Source: Brevundimonas intermedia (GTDB lineage: Bacteria > Pseudomonadota > Alphaproteobacteria > Caulobacterales > Caulobacteraceae). From it: a DNA stretch of 64,000 nucleotides. Shown here in pieces: positions 1-10,895 of this stretch (position 1 is the first letter of the stretch; each line of letters starts with the position of its first letter). The notes under the pieces are model-generated. The model saw only the letters and a program-made list of their open reading frames with translations, was not told where the DNA came from and ran no database searches. A program made the position numbers and the translations under genes. The stretch is taken from the NCBI RefSeq assembly GCF_027922165.1, contig NZ_BSFD01000002.1, positions 354,874 to 418,873 of the forward strand. Reading direction: 5' to 3'.

Positions 1-626
1 ACGACCACGCGGCCCCAGACCGTGTAGCGCTTGTCCAGGGCCGGATAGGCCTGGCGCATCAGGAAGAACTGGCTGTTGGCGGTGTCATTGCCCTCGTCCC
101 GCGCCATGCCGGCGACGCCCGGGCAATAGAGGCCCCAGCCGTGGACCTTGCGGTCGGTCGTGCCGGCCATCAGGGCGTCGGGCTGGGTCTGGACCGGAAC
201 CGAATGATAGAAGCCGACCAGGGCCCCGGCCGGCGCGGCGGCGGGGGTGAAGGCCATGTCCGGTCCGCGTCGGAAGGTGAACTCGGCCTTCAGGTCGGGA
301 TACCAGCTCTGGCCGTCGCCGGTGCCCAGAGGATCGCCGGTCTGGGCCATGAACCAGTCGATGACCCGGTGCCAGGCCAGGTTGTCGTAGAAGCCGCGCG
401 AGGCCAGCAGCTTGATCCGCTCGACATGGGCGGGGGCGATTTCGGGGGCCAGCTCGACCAGGATCCGCCCCTTGGTCGTGTCGATGACCAGCAGATTGTC
501 GGGGGCCACGGCCCGCCATTCGCTCGGGCCGGGCGGGGGCGGCGGCACAGCCGCCTGCTGCGCCACGACGGGACCGGACACCAGAGCGGTCAGTCCCGCC
601 GCGATCAGTGCGTTTCGAACAATCAT
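1..626 (-). CDS. Peptidylprolyl isomerase, cyclophilin type, secreted (3' end cut by the window)
   Basis: The gene starts with ATG at 626 and stays open to base 1, so its C terminus lies outside the window. The product starts with a signal peptide (MIVRNALIAAGLTALVSG, then a VVAQQ cleavage region) and a Pro-rich spacer. The cyclophilin fold follows: NLLVIDTTKGRILVEL, FYDNLAWHRVI, FMAQTGDP and NSQFFLM. These are the usual PPIase motifs with the HRVI and QFFLM active-site segments. It should catalyse cis-trans isomerisation of X-Pro bonds in the periplasm. It is a tandem paralogue of the cyclophilin just upstream, 23 nt away, with matching motifs in the same order, so a local duplication and co-transcription are likely. 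Confidence 0.9.
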   Translation of the reverse strand, partial: MIVRNALIAAGLTALVSGPVVAQQAAVPPPPPGPSEWRAVAPDNLLVIDTTKGRILVELAPEIAPAHVERIKLLASRGFYDNLAWHRVIDWFMAQTGDPLGTGDGQSWYPDLKAEFTFRRGPDMAFTPAAAPAGALVGFYHSVPVQTQPDALMAGTTDRKVHGWGLYCPGVAGMARDEGNDTANSQFFLMRQAYPALDKRYTVWGRVV

Positions 627-649
627 AGCCCCTGCCCCCTTGCCGATAT

Positions 650-1549
650 CTAACCGCCGACGACCTCGGCCACCGGCTGGACGTCGCAGATGCTGAAGCC
701 GCCGCCGCGCGCCGTGCGGGTCGCGGCGATACGCTCGGCGAAGGCGGCGCTGGCGGGATTCAGAACCCGCACCGTGGGACGTTCGCCTTCCGGCAGGGCC
801 GAGGCCATGCGAACCCGCGTCATGACGTCGGGGTTGGCCACCTTGCCGTCGTCGGCGTCCGAGCCCTTGTTCAGCTTGTTCACCACGTCCAGGCCGGAGA
901 CCACGCGGCCGAAGGCGGTGTAGACGCCGTTCAACTGGTCCCGGTCGCCCATCATCAGGAAGAACTGGCTGTTGGCGCTGTCCGGCGCGCCGGCGCGGGC
1001 CATACCCAGGACGCCGGGGCAGAACAGGCCGTGCGCGCCGACCTTGAAGTCAGCGGTGATCATCATCTGGGCGTCGGGCTGGGTCTCGACGGGCAGGACG
1101 CCGACCAGGCCGCGCACGCCCTGACCGGCGTTCGGCACGACGACGAAGCCGGCGTCGCGGCCGCGACGGAAGTTGAACTCGGCCTTCAGGTCGGGCAGTT
1201 CGCTGCCGCCCTCGCCCGTGCCCTGGGGGTCGCCGGTCTGGGCCATGAAGTCGGGGATGACGCGGTGGAACTTCAGCCCGTCATAGAAGCCCTGGTTGGC
1301 CAGGATGCGGATGCGTTCGGCGTGGGCGGGCGCGGCCACCGGGGTCAGCTCGACCAGAATTCGGCCCTTCGGGGTGTCGATGACCAGCAGGTTCTCGGGC
1401 GCGACCGTGCGCCAGTCCGCAGCGGGAGCCTGAACCGGGGCTTGGGCCGGGGCCTGAGCTTGGGCTACAGCCGGAGCCTGGGTCGCAACCGACGCCAGAA
1501 GAGCGGCGGCGGCGGCCGCGATCACACCAAGACGCATTGACGCACTCAT
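650..1549 (-). CDS. Peptidylprolyl isomerase, cyclophilin type, secreted
   Basis: A 299-aa cyclophilin. An N-terminal signal peptide ends near APAVAQA and is followed by an Ala/Pro/Gln-rich linker. The core has LLVIDTPKGRILVEL, FYDGLKFHRVIPDFMAQ, GDPQGTGEG and NSQFFLMMGD. The HRVIPDFMAQ and FFLM segments form the PPIase active site. The ATG at 1549 overlaps the coaD stop as ATGA, which suggests translational coupling; an in-frame ATG at 1537 also gives a good signal peptide, so the start is not fully fixed. Function is inferred to be periplasmic proline isomerisation and folding. It is paired with a second cyclophilin immediately downstream. Confidence 0.93.
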   Translation of the reverse strand: MSASMRLGVIAAAAAALLASVATQAPAVAQAQAPAQAPVQAPAADWRTVAPENLLVIDTPKGRILVELTPVAAPAHAERIRILANQGFYDGLKFHRVIPDFMAQTGDPQGTGEGGSELPDLKAEFNFRRGRDAGFVVVPNAGQGVRGLVGVLPVETQPDAQMMITADFKVGAHGLFCPGVLGMARAGAPDSANSQFFLMMGDRDQLNGVYTAFGRVVSGLDVVNKLNKGSDADDGKVANPDVMTRVRMASALPEGERPTVRVLNPASAAFAERIAATRTARGGGFSICDVQPVAEVVGG

Positions 1550-2034
1550 CCTCTGTTCTTGACCTTGTCCCGTACGCGCGCGGCGATGGCGGGGCTGACG
1601 AAACTGTCGATCGCGCCGTCCAGACGGGCGATTTCCTTGACCAACCGCGAGGCGATGGCCTGATGCCGGGGATCGGCCATCAGGAATACCGTCTCGATGT
1701 CCTGATTGAGGCGCTGGTTCATGGCCGTCATCTGAAACTCGTATTCGAAATCGGCGACCGCGCGCAAACCGCGAATGATGACATTAGCGTTCAGCTCTTC
1801 CGCGAAATGCATCAGCAGGGTCGAGAAGGGCTGGACCACGATGTCGCCGCCCAGACCCGCGACCTCCGCCTGCAGCATCTCGACCCGCTCGACCGTGGTG
1901 AACAACGGCCCCTTGTCGTCGTTCTGAGCCACGCCGATGACCACGCGGTCCACCAGCTTCAGCGCCCGCTTGATGATGTCGGTGTGACCGTTGGTCACTG
2001 GATCGAAGGTGCCCGGATAGAGTCCGATGCGCAT
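1546..2034 (-). CDS. coaD: Pantetheine-phosphate adenylyltransferase (PPAT)
   Basis: 162 aa, the normal family length. The N terminus has the nucleotidyltransferase motif GTFDPVTNGH (the T/HxGH signature), followed by RVVIGVAQND and, centrally, IIRGLRAVADFEYE, a segment diagnostic for bacterial CoaD. It transfers AMP from ATP to 4'-phosphopantetheine to give dephospho-CoA, the penultimate step of coenzyme A synthesis, in the cytoplasm. The stop overlaps the start of the downstream cyclophilin by 4 nt. The 265-nt region upstream (2035-2299) has no gene; it is comparatively AT-rich near 2260-2300 and probably holds the promoter, but I could not assign -35/-10 elements with confidence. Confidence 0.97.
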   Translation of the reverse strand: MRIGLYPGTFDPVTNGHTDIIKRALKLVDRVVIGVAQNDDKGPLFTTVERVEMLQAEVAGLGGDIVVQPFSTLLMHFAEELNANVIIRGLRAVADFEYEFQMTAMNQRLNQDIETVFLMADPRHQAIASRLVKEIARLDGAIDSFVSPAIAARVRDKVKNRG

Positions 2035-2299
2035 GGCGTGTCTCCCCAGCCTGTCGCCCGCTGTTCGGGTGACTTAGCAGGTGCGAAAGGTTCGGCCTAG
2101 CAGCCGGTTGGCGTAGTGACGTGTCGTAAAAACAGGGTGACAAGGCGCCAAAAGCGCCAAAGCAGGCGGGTAAGACGGCGGGGCGGATTTTGGCGTCACA
2201 TTGGTCATTGAGCAACCTTACACCCGCCGTAAACCCAGGCGCGCCGATTGCTGAATCTGCTAACAACGGATTTGATTTTACTGGATTTTTCTTGACGAA

Positions 2300-3112
2300 T
2301 TAGGCGTGCTGGACTGTCAAAGGCAGCGGATCATTGGCGGCCCAGGCGGTTTCGATCGCCGTCATCACGGTCGGATCAACGGCGAAAACCGTGTCGTCAA
2401 CGGCCGTGATGGGACAGGCCGGCGTGGCGCTGTTGCAAAGGAAAGCGCCATCGAAGCCTGCGATTTCCGAAAGATGCACCGGGCGGGTCTGCGACGATAG
2501 GCCCAGGCCGGCTAAGCCTCGCTCGATCAGGACTTGGGTGACGCCCGCCAGCATCGGCGCCTGGGGCCAGATGATGCGGTCACCCTGGATGAAGCCGATA
2601 TTCCAGGTCACGCCCTCGGACACATGGCCCTGATCATCGACGAACAGGGCGTCGTCGAAGCCCGCCGCGCGCACGGTGCGGCGGGAGCGCGTGGCGCCGA
2701 AGGTGGCGACATGTTTCAGGTGCGCCGGCTCGCGTTCGTAATTGACGGCCGTCACCCGCATTTGGGCGGCCAACGGCGGCGGGGGCGGCGAGACGACGGT
2801 CATCACCTTGGGCCGCCCGACGAAGGACGGGTTGCGATGGCCGATCTCGGGCGAGAACAGGCTGACCCGCATCCAGGCCTTGTCCCGTCCCTCGACAGCG
2901 CGCGCCAATAGACGCCGGAACTCGGCCTCGCCGGGGCTTTCGCCGAACAGTTCGACGGCGGCCAGGTCCAGACGGGCGAGATGCAGGTCGAGGCCCCGGA
3001 CGGCGCCGTTCTCGACGCGAAATGAGGTGTAGGCGCCGTAGTTGACCAGGGCCTGGTGGGCCAGGTCGTCAGGGGTGGCGGGGAGGCCGTCGATCAGGAT
3101 TTCAGACGTCAT
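2300..3112 (-). CDS. Class IV aminotransferase (PLP fold-type IV)
   Basis: 270 aa, beginning MTSEILIDGLPA. The open frame extends further upstream, but that extension crosses the palindromic repeat at 3132-3281 and has no family similarity, so ATG 3112 is chosen. Visible class IV features are the candidate PLP lysine in the HLKHVATFGA segment, SEGVTWNIGF (the E-x-N motif contacting PLP) and LAGVTQ near the phosphate-binding loop. The family includes 4-amino-4-deoxychorismate lyase, D-amino-acid and branched-chain aminotransferases. The LKH context and the length resemble the ADC-lyase/DAAT branch, but the substrate cannot be read from the sequence. It lies between gyrA and coaD on the same strand. 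Confidence 0.85.
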   Translation of the reverse strand: MTSEILIDGLPATPDDLAHQALVNYGAYTSFRVENGAVRGLDLHLARLDLAAVELFGESPGEAEFRRLLARAVEGRDKAWMRVSLFSPEIGHRNPSFVGRPKVMTVVSPPPPPLAAQMRVTAVNYEREPAHLKHVATFGATRSRRTVRAAGFDDALFVDDQGHVSEGVTWNIGFIQGDRIIWPQAPMLAGVTQVLIERGLAGLGLSSQTRPVHLSEIAGFDGAFLCNSATPACPITAVDDTVFAVDPTVMTAIETAWAANDPLPLTVQHA

Positions 3113-3131
3113 GGCCGCTCCCCTCTTTCTT

Positions 3132-3281
3132 CCCTTCTCCCCTTGCGGGAGAAGGTGGCCCGAAGGGCCGGATGAGGGGTCCGCCGGTGGGCCAGTTCGC
3201 ACCACCGCGCCCCTCACCCTTTCGCGCAAGGACAACGGCTTCGCCGCCGTGCGCTCAAGCCCTCTCCCGCTGGGAGAGGGT
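3132..3281. repeat. Intergenic palindromic repeat between gyrA and the aminotransferase
   Basis: Several stem-loops lie in a row: CTTCTCCCC-TTGC-GGGAGAAG, GGCCCGAAGGGCC, and, near the gyrA stop, CCCTCTCCC-GCT-GGGAGAGGG. The phrase GGATGAGGGG is also present, with a partial inverted copy CCCCTCACCC. This is the style of dispersed intergenic element common in alphaproteobacteria. It sits 7 nt from the gyrA stop and can act as a transcript-end structure for gyrA. It is non-coding, and the ORF-like extension of the aminotransferase through it is an artefact. Confidence 0.8.
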
Positions 3282-3287
3282 GTGAAC

Positions 3288-6065
<2,778 letters not shown>

Positions 6066-6187
6066 GGAAGCGTGGCTTTATGCGGCCGGAATCGGAACGT
6101 GATCCGCTGTGACGATTTCTAGCATTCCAGGGCCTCGGTGGCAAAGCGACGTCGCCATGAAAGCCCGTCTCTGAAAGGACTTTTCTT

Positions 6188-6763
6188 ATGCGCGCCAACC
6201 GCCTCGCCGCCGCCCTCCTCCTCGCCTCCCCCCTGGCCCTGATCGGGGCCTGCGCTTCGACCGCCGACGCGGCCCAGATGCAGGCCGAACGGGCGCCCGT
6301 CGGCGCCACCGGACAGGCCGTTCTGATCAACGCCCAGGGCGCCAATATCGGCCGGGTCGATCTGCGTCAGGGGCCGACCGGCCTGGTGATCAAGGTCGAG
6401 GCCTCGGGCCTGACGCCCGGGTGGCACGGCATCCACATCCATGCGACCGGCGAATGCGCCGCGCCCTTCACCTCGTCCGGCGCCCATATCAACCACGGCG
6501 AACCCAAGGCGCCGCACGGCCTGCTGAACGCGGCGGGGCCGGACGACGGCGACCTGCCGAACGTCTATGCCGGCGCCGACGGCAAGGTGAATGCCGAACT
6601 GTTCACCACCCGCGCGCGGATTTCCTCGGAAGGGCCGGGCCAGTGGCTGTGGGACGCCGACGGGTCGGCGATCATCATCCACGCCAATCCCGACGACCAC
6701 TCGAGCCAGCCCATCGGCGGCGCCGGCGACCGGGTGGCCTGCGCGGCGTTGAGCGCGAGCTGA
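6188..6763 (+). CDS. sodC: Cu/Zn superoxide dismutase, lipoprotein
   Basis: 191 aa. The signal sequence ends in a lipobox-like LIGAC, so the protein is probably anchored in the envelope. The SodC metal site is complete: HGIHIHATGEC (Cu ligands plus the disulfide Cys), HINHGEPKAPHGLL (bridging and Zn histidines), DGDLPN (Zn Asp) and IIIHANPDDH near the C terminus. It dismutates superoxide in the periplasm. It is divergent from gyrA, with 122 nt between the two starts, and converges on the DUF1003 gene across a large inverted repeat. Confidence 0.95.
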   Translation: MRANRLAAALLLASPLALIGACASTADAAQMQAERAPVGATGQAVLINAQGANIGRVDLRQGPTGLVIKVEASGLTPGWHGIHIHATGECAAPFTSSGAHINHGEPKAPHGLLNAAGPDDGDLPNVYAGADGKVNAELFTTRARISSEGPGQWLWDADGSAIIIHANPDDHSSQPIGGAGDRVACAALSAS

Positions 6764-6773
6764 CGCCTCACTC

Positions 6774-6888
6774 CCTCCGTCATCCTCGGGCTTAACCCGA
6801 GGATCGGACGCCGGTCGGGCTGTGCGTCGCCCCTTATGCAATGCGGCTGAACCTCCGGTCCTCGGGTCAAGGCCGAGGATGACGGAGG
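6774..6888. repeat. Large inverted repeat between convergent sodC and DUF1003 genes
   Basis: Two perfect 16-nt arms, CCTCCGTCATCCTCGG at 6774-6789 and its reverse complement at 6873-6888, enclose about 80 nt. Each side carries a further internal palindrome built on CCTCGG/CCGAGG (for example CCTCGGGCTTAACCCGAGG). It matches the CATCCTCGGGCTTGACCCGAGGAT type of dispersed intergenic element found in alphaproteobacterial genomes. Its position between two convergent stops suits a bidirectional transcript end. Confidence 0.8.
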
Positions 6889-6895
6889 TGTGGCG

Positions 6896-7423
6896 TCACC
6901 GGCCCTTGTCGGCCAACAACCGCTCGATCATTTCAGTCTGTTCCTGCTGGCGGGCGGTCAAGTGCTCCACCTTCTCCAGCAGGGCCATGATCTCGATCTC
7001 GGCCTTCAGATTGACCTGGTAGTCGTTGCCGGCGTCCAGCCGGTCCTTCGTCGCCTGACGGTTCTGGCTCATCATGATGATGGGGGCTTGGGCGGCGGCC
7101 ACCATGGACAGCATCAGGTTCAGGAAGATGAAGGGATAGGGGTCGAAGGCCTGACGGCCCAGGATCAGGTTGAGAACCGTCCAAACCCCGAGGAATGCCG
7201 CAAAGGCGATCAGGAAGGTCCAGGATCCGCCGAAGCTCGCCACGCGGTCTGCCAGCCGGTCGCCGAAGCTCTGGCGGTCGTCGAAAGTCTCGTTGATGTC
7301 GCGCGACACCGGCCGGCGCGCGGCGGCGCTGTCGACCACCTGCCGTTCGTCGGCGTCCAACTCAGCATGGCCGCGGCCCAGCCAGCGGCGGGACAGATGA
7401 TCGGGGTCGAGGGGGGTGTGCAT
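6896..7423 (-). CDS. DUF1003 inner-membrane protein
   Basis: 175 aa. It carries the DUF1003 hallmarks: FGDRLADRVASFGGSWTF leading into a first membrane segment, then FDPYPFIFLNLMLSMVAAAQ as the second, and PIIMMSQNRQ with the conserved NRQ and DR that follow. The C-terminal third is charged and heptad-like (ALLEKVEHLTARQQEQTEMI), probably a short coiled coil in the cytoplasm. The biochemical function of the family is unknown. It is a single gene whose 3' end converges on sodC. Confidence 0.9.
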   Translation of the reverse strand: MHTPLDPDHLSRRWLGRGHAELDADERQVVDSAAARRPVSRDINETFDDRQSFGDRLADRVASFGGSWTFLIAFAAFLGVWTVLNLILGRQAFDPYPFIFLNLMLSMVAAAQAPIIMMSQNRQATKDRLDAGNDYQVNLKAEIEIMALLEKVEHLTARQQEQTEMIERLLADKGR

Positions 7424-7451
7424 GGCCGGCTCCGGAAACTGCGGCCCTAGA

Positions 7452-8372
7452 TCAAGCCTTGGCGGCGCCCGCGCGCAAGCCCCGTTCGGCCAGGGCGACC
7501 AAGGCCACCCCGCCCATGGTGATGGCCGAGCCGGTCAGGATCTGTGGCGTCAGCACGTCCCCCATCAGGCCCCAGCCGATCAGCATCGACACCACCGGCG
7601 TCACCAGCAGATAGGGCGTCACCCGCCCCGCCTCGCGCCGTTGCACCAGCCAGAACAGCAGGGTCGTCGCCAGAACCGACGAGGTGATCCCCGCCCACAG
7701 CAGCGCGGCCCAGACCATGGGGCTGGCGGCCTTCACCGCCTCCCACTGCCCATGTTCGAACACGGCCGAGCCGAAAGCCATGACCGGGAAGGCGCCCAGC
7801 GCCAGCAGACCCTGCATCTTCAGCGGCGGGATAGAGGTGGTGCGTCGCGCGACGACGGTCGTCACGCCCCAGGCGGCGCCGGCGGCGATGGCGACCAGAA
7901 TGGCCTTCCAGTCCTGCAAGGCATGGGCGTCCAGCGTCATCCAGGCCACGCCGACGAAGGCCACGCCCATGCCGATCAGGGCGGCCTTGCTGAGCCGCTC
8001 GCCCAGGATCAGGAAGGCGAATAGGGTGGTGAAGGGAATCCATAACTGATTGGCCACGGTCACGGGGCTGACGTCGGTCGCCATCCAATAGGCGGTGTAG
8101 GCCAAACCGTACTGGATCGGTCCCCCCAAGATGACGATCAGGGTCAGGCTTTTCCAGTCCGGGAAAGGCGGGCGGACGAAGACGAGCAGACAGGCGGTGG
8201 CGATCCCGAACCGGATCGCCCCGACCAGCAGGGGCGACAGTTGCTCTGTCGCCAGCTTGGCCCCGGCGTTATTCACCCCCCACACGACGATGATGGCGAC
8301 GATGGCGGCGATCTCGAGCCCGGTCAGGGCGTGAGGCTTGGCGGGCGGCGCGGCAGGGGGGACGGCGGTCAT
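7452..8372 (-). CDS. EamA/DMT-family permease
   Basis: 306 aa with ten predicted hydrophobic helices arranged as two EamA repeats. The N-terminal repeat includes IAAIVAIIVVWGVNNAGAK and the WGVN signature; the second starts near WGVTTVVARR and runs to IGWGLMGDVLTPQ. It belongs to the drug/metabolite transporter superfamily of cytoplasmic-membrane exporters. The substrate cannot be predicted. It is a lone minus-strand gene, divergent from the toxin-antitoxin pair at 8469. Confidence 0.9.
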   Translation of the reverse strand: MTAVPPAAPPAKPHALTGLEIAAIVAIIVVWGVNNAGAKLATEQLSPLLVGAIRFGIATACLLVFVRPPFPDWKSLTLIVILGGPIQYGLAYTAYWMATDVSPVTVANQLWIPFTTLFAFLILGERLSKAALIGMGVAFVGVAWMTLDAHALQDWKAILVAIAAGAAWGVTTVVARRTTSIPPLKMQGLLALGAFPVMAFGSAVFEHGQWEAVKAASPMVWAALLWAGITSSVLATTLLFWLVQRREAGRVTPYLLVTPVVSMLIGWGLMGDVLTPQILTGSAITMGGVALVALAERGLRAGAAKA

Positions 8373-8433
8373 AGCCGCCCTATCGCACGGCGCGGGCCTG
8401 AGCGCCCTTCACATGCCGTGTCCAGGCGTTGCA

Positions 8434-8467
8434 TTGACATGTACAGCCTCCACGCCCAACATGTACA
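8434..8467 (+). promoter_or_regulatory. Candidate promoter/operator of the Phd-PIN toxin-antitoxin pair
   Basis: TTGACA at 8434-8439 is a consensus -35. The 9-mer ACATGTACA (containing the palindrome TGTACA) occurs twice, at 8437-8445 and 8459-8467, exactly 22 nt apart, which is two helical turns. The second copy ends one base before the antitoxin ATG at 8469. Phd/YefM antitoxins usually repress their own operon through such paired palindromes, so these are the likely sites. No Shine-Dalgarno fits in front of ATG 8469. Confidence 0.6.
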
Positions 8468-8468
8468 T

Positions 8469-8747
8469 ATGACCGAAGTCACCCTGACCGCCCTGCGCAA
8501 GGACCTGTTCCGGCTGGTCGACAGCGTGCTGGAAACCGGCGAGCCGCTGGTGATCCGGCGCGGCGGACGGCGGCTGACCCTGGTCGCCGAGGCGGTCGAA
8601 CGCAAGGTGACGCCCGAAGAACGCTGGGACGCCTATATGGCGCAAGGCGTGCGGGAAGGTTGGGAAGACTGCCCCGACGATATCGACACCAACAAGAGCC
8701 ATTGGACCTGGGATCCGGACACCAAGTTCGATTTCGGCGACAAGTGA
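8469..8747 (+). CDS. Phd/YefM-family antitoxin
   Basis: 92 aa. The N-terminal half has the Phd/YefM fold pattern: MTEVTLTALRKDLFRLVDSV, then GEPLVIRRGGRRLTLV. It binds operator DNA and neutralises its partner through the acidic C-terminal tail (WEDCPDDIDTNKSHW...). ATG 8469 is chosen by homology; an in-frame ATG at 8439 would add ten residues and lie inside the putative operator. The stop overlaps the toxin start by 4 nt (GTGA), the classic arrangement. The partner is the PIN-domain protein at 8744. Confidence 0.85.
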   Translation: MTEVTLTALRKDLFRLVDSVLETGEPLVIRRGGRRLTLVAEAVERKVTPEERWDAYMAQGVREGWEDCPDDIDTNKSHWTWDPDTKFDFGDK

Positions 8748-9124
8748 CCCATCTCGACACCCAGGTCGCCCTCTGGCTCTACTATCGGCTGGATCGGCAG
8801 ATCAGCCGCCCGGCGCAGGCGCAGTTGGCGCGGGCCCGCGATTTGCGTTTGTCCCCCTTGGTGTTGGTAGAGATCGAAATCCTGATCGAGATCGGCCGGG
8901 TCAAGCTGAAGACGGCCGATCTTCTGCTGCGGGACCTTCAGGACCGGCTCGACCTGTCGCTATCGGACGCATCGACCGCCGCCGTATCCGAGGCCGCCTG
9001 CCGTTTCGCCTGGACGCGCGATCCGTTCGACCGGCTGATCGTCGCCAACGCCGTGGTCGACGGTGCGAAGTTGATCACGGCCGACCAGGTGATCCTGCGC
9101 CATTTCCACCAGGCGGTCTGGTAG
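8744..9124 (+). CDS. PIN-domain toxin (VapC-like ribonuclease)
   Basis: 126 aa with GTG start overlapping the antitoxin stop. The PIN acidic quartet is recognisable: Asp5 (THLDTQ), Glu43 (VLVEIE), Asp93/Asp96 (TRDPFDRLIVANA) and Asp114 (LITAD). PIN toxins are Mg-dependent RNases that cut tRNA or rRNA. This one belongs to the branch often paired with Phd-type rather than VapB-type antitoxins. A GTG start and one-operon layout keep toxin yield tied to antitoxin translation. Confidence 0.9.
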   Translation: MTHLDTQVALWLYYRLDRQISRPAQAQLARARDLRLSPLVLVEIEILIEIGRVKLKTADLLLRDLQDRLDLSLSDASTAAVSEAACRFAWTRDPFDRLIVANAVVDGAKLITADQVILRHFHQAVW

Positions 9125-9126
9125 GC

Positions 9127-9597
9127 TCAGAAAGTCGGCTTGGCGACCATCAGCCAGTAGATGGCCAGGACGCCGGCGAAGGCGGGCCAGCCCAGAGCGA
9201 ACCACCAGCGGAACAGCCGATGATAGGCGGGGGGAAGCGGCGCCCCCTGCCCGGCCGCCTGTTGGGCCAGTTTCATCATCCGGTACTGGATCCAGACGAC
9301 CGGCAGCCAGCAGACGCCGACGAACACATACAGACCATAGGCCGCCAGCAGCCACGAACTGGTCAGGGACCAACCCTGCAGATGGATCAGGCCCAGACCG
9401 CTGATCGGCTGGACTACCACGGCGCTGGTGGTGAAGACGAAATCGGCCAGGACCACTATGCGGCCGACCTCCGCCACCGTGCGGGCGTCACGCGTGGCGT
9501 GGGCGCGCAGCATGAAGAAGGCGATGCCTGCGCCTGTGCCGAACAGCACGGCGCCGGACAGGATGTGGATGATCTTCAGCGCGAAATAGAGGCTCAT
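9127..9597 (-). CDS. DUF2269-family integral membrane protein
   Basis: 156 aa starting MSLYFALKIIHILSG. Four membrane segments are visible (LSGAVLFGTGAGIAFFML, IVVLADFVFTTSAVVVQPI, WLLAAYGLYVFVGVCWLPVVW, WPAFAGVLAIYWLMV). The pattern KIIHILS...GAGIAF and W..R.M matches DUF2269 membrane proteins of unknown role. The ATG overlaps the stop of the upstream SDR-DoxX gene as ATGA; the longer open frame upstream of 9597 lies inside that gene and is rejected. Confidence 0.85.
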   Translation of the reverse strand: MSLYFALKIIHILSGAVLFGTGAGIAFFMLRAHATRDARTVAEVGRIVVLADFVFTTSAVVVQPISGLGLIHLQGWSLTSSWLLAAYGLYVFVGVCWLPVVWIQYRMMKLAQQAAGQGAPLPPAYHRLFRWWFALGWPAFAGVLAIYWLMVAKPTF

Positions 9598-10895
9598 CGG
9601 CGGGCGTCCGTTGCAGCGACGAACAGGCACAGCGCCATCATCGGCAGGACCTTGAGCCACGGGCCCAAGGGGTCGATCCAGTAGTGCGGCAGGCTGAGCG
9701 TGCCCGCGATCAGATAGCCGACGGTGGCCAGGCACATGAAGATCGCCACCCGCGCCGTCCACGGTCGCACGAACAGGGCCAGTCCCAGAACCACGTCAAG
9801 CAGGGCGCCCCACCCAGCCACCGGTCCGGCCCAGTCGCCGTAGCCGCCCTCGTGCAGGATGGCGACGGCGCCCGCCCATCCCGGCCCGAAACTGATCAGG
9901 CCGGTGATCAGCCAGAACAGACCCAGGGTCAGGATCGAAATCGGGCGGACGAACCACAGGCGGGCGTGCCAGACATCCTGGACCGAGGCCGGGGTCTCGG
10001 CCAGAAAACGGGTGAAGCCACGCGACGACACGCCCAAACGCTCGGCCCAGCCGCTGTCCTGGCCGGAGACGTCGTGGTCCATCTGGCGCATGGCCGTGGT
10101 GCGGATCGGCGAGGACCAGCCCAACCGCCCCAGCAGATCGCCGACCGCCAGGGCCGGAGCGGCCAGGGCGCGCGGGACGCGCGCCACCGGTGCCGGCTTC
10201 AAGCCGAGCCAGCCGCGATAGAGGCGCACCGTCTGGGCCAGGGTCACCGCCTCTGGTCCCGGCATGTCCAGGGTCAGACGCGAGGGGGCGTCGGGCCGCA
10301 GTGCCGCGACAATGGCGGCGGTCAGGTCGCCCAGGGGGATCGGACGGAAGGTCTGGTCGCCGCCCACCACCGGTGAGAACAGCGGGAAGGCCGCCAGCGC
10401 CCGGATCAGGCCCGTGCCGCCGAAGGCCGCCCGGTCCACCACCAGCGACGGCCGCAGGATCAGCCAGTCGAGCGCGCTGTCCTCGACCAGGCGTTCGGTC
10501 TGCGCCTTGGTGCGGGCGTAATCGGTGCCGGCCGCTTCATCGGCGCCGACGGCGGAGATGTGGATCAAACGAGACACGCCCGCCGCCTCGCACGCGGCGA
10601 TCAGGGCGCGGGGGCCGTCGATGTGAGCGGCGCAAGTGCTGTCGCCGCCGCCGTCCTGCAGGACGCCGACGCAGTTCACCACGGCCGACACCCCGTCCAG
10701 AAAGGGCGCCCAGGCCTGGGCCGTCGTCAGTTTCGAAAAGTCGGCGGCGATCCAGTCGAAGGACGGGGCGCGACGGGACGGTTCGGCGACACGCCGCGCG
10801 CCCGCGCGCACGCGCCAGCCTTCGACGGACAGGGCGGCAGCGACATGGGAGCCGATGAAGCCGTTGGCGCCCAGCACCAGAACCCGTGCGCTCAT
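9594..10895 (-). CDS. SDR oxidoreductase fused to a DoxX-like membrane domain
   Basis: 433 aa. Residues 1-300 form an NAD(P)-binding Rossmann domain of the atypical/extended SDR type: VLGANGFIGSHVAAAL is the GxxGxxG nucleotide loop and TDYARTKAQTE the YxxxK-like segment. Residues 310-433 contain four membrane helices of the DoxX-like family, ending in ATDARR. Such fusions are common in proteobacteria; the physiological substrate is unknown, and a role in membrane-associated redox chemistry is an inference. It overlaps both neighbours by 4 nt, downstream of the DCC thiol protein, which suggests a functional unit. Confidence 0.88.
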   Translation of the reverse strand: MSARVLVLGANGFIGSHVAAALSVEGWRVRAGARRVAEPSRRAPSFDWIAADFSKLTTAQAWAPFLDGVSAVVNCVGVLQDGGGDSTCAAHIDGPRALIAACEAAGVSRLIHISAVGADEAAGTDYARTKAQTERLVEDSALDWLILRPSLVVDRAAFGGTGLIRALAAFPLFSPVVGGDQTFRPIPLGDLTAAIVAALRPDAPSRLTLDMPGPEAVTLAQTVRLYRGWLGLKPAPVARVPRALAAPALAVGDLLGRLGWSSPIRTTAMRQMDHDVSGQDSGWAERLGVSSRGFTRFLAETPASVQDVWHARLWFVRPISILTLGLFWLITGLISFGPGWAGAVAILHEGGYGDWAGPVAGWGALLDVVLGLALFVRPWTARVAIFMCLATVGYLIAGTLSLPHYWIDPLGPWLKVLPMMALCLFVAATDARR

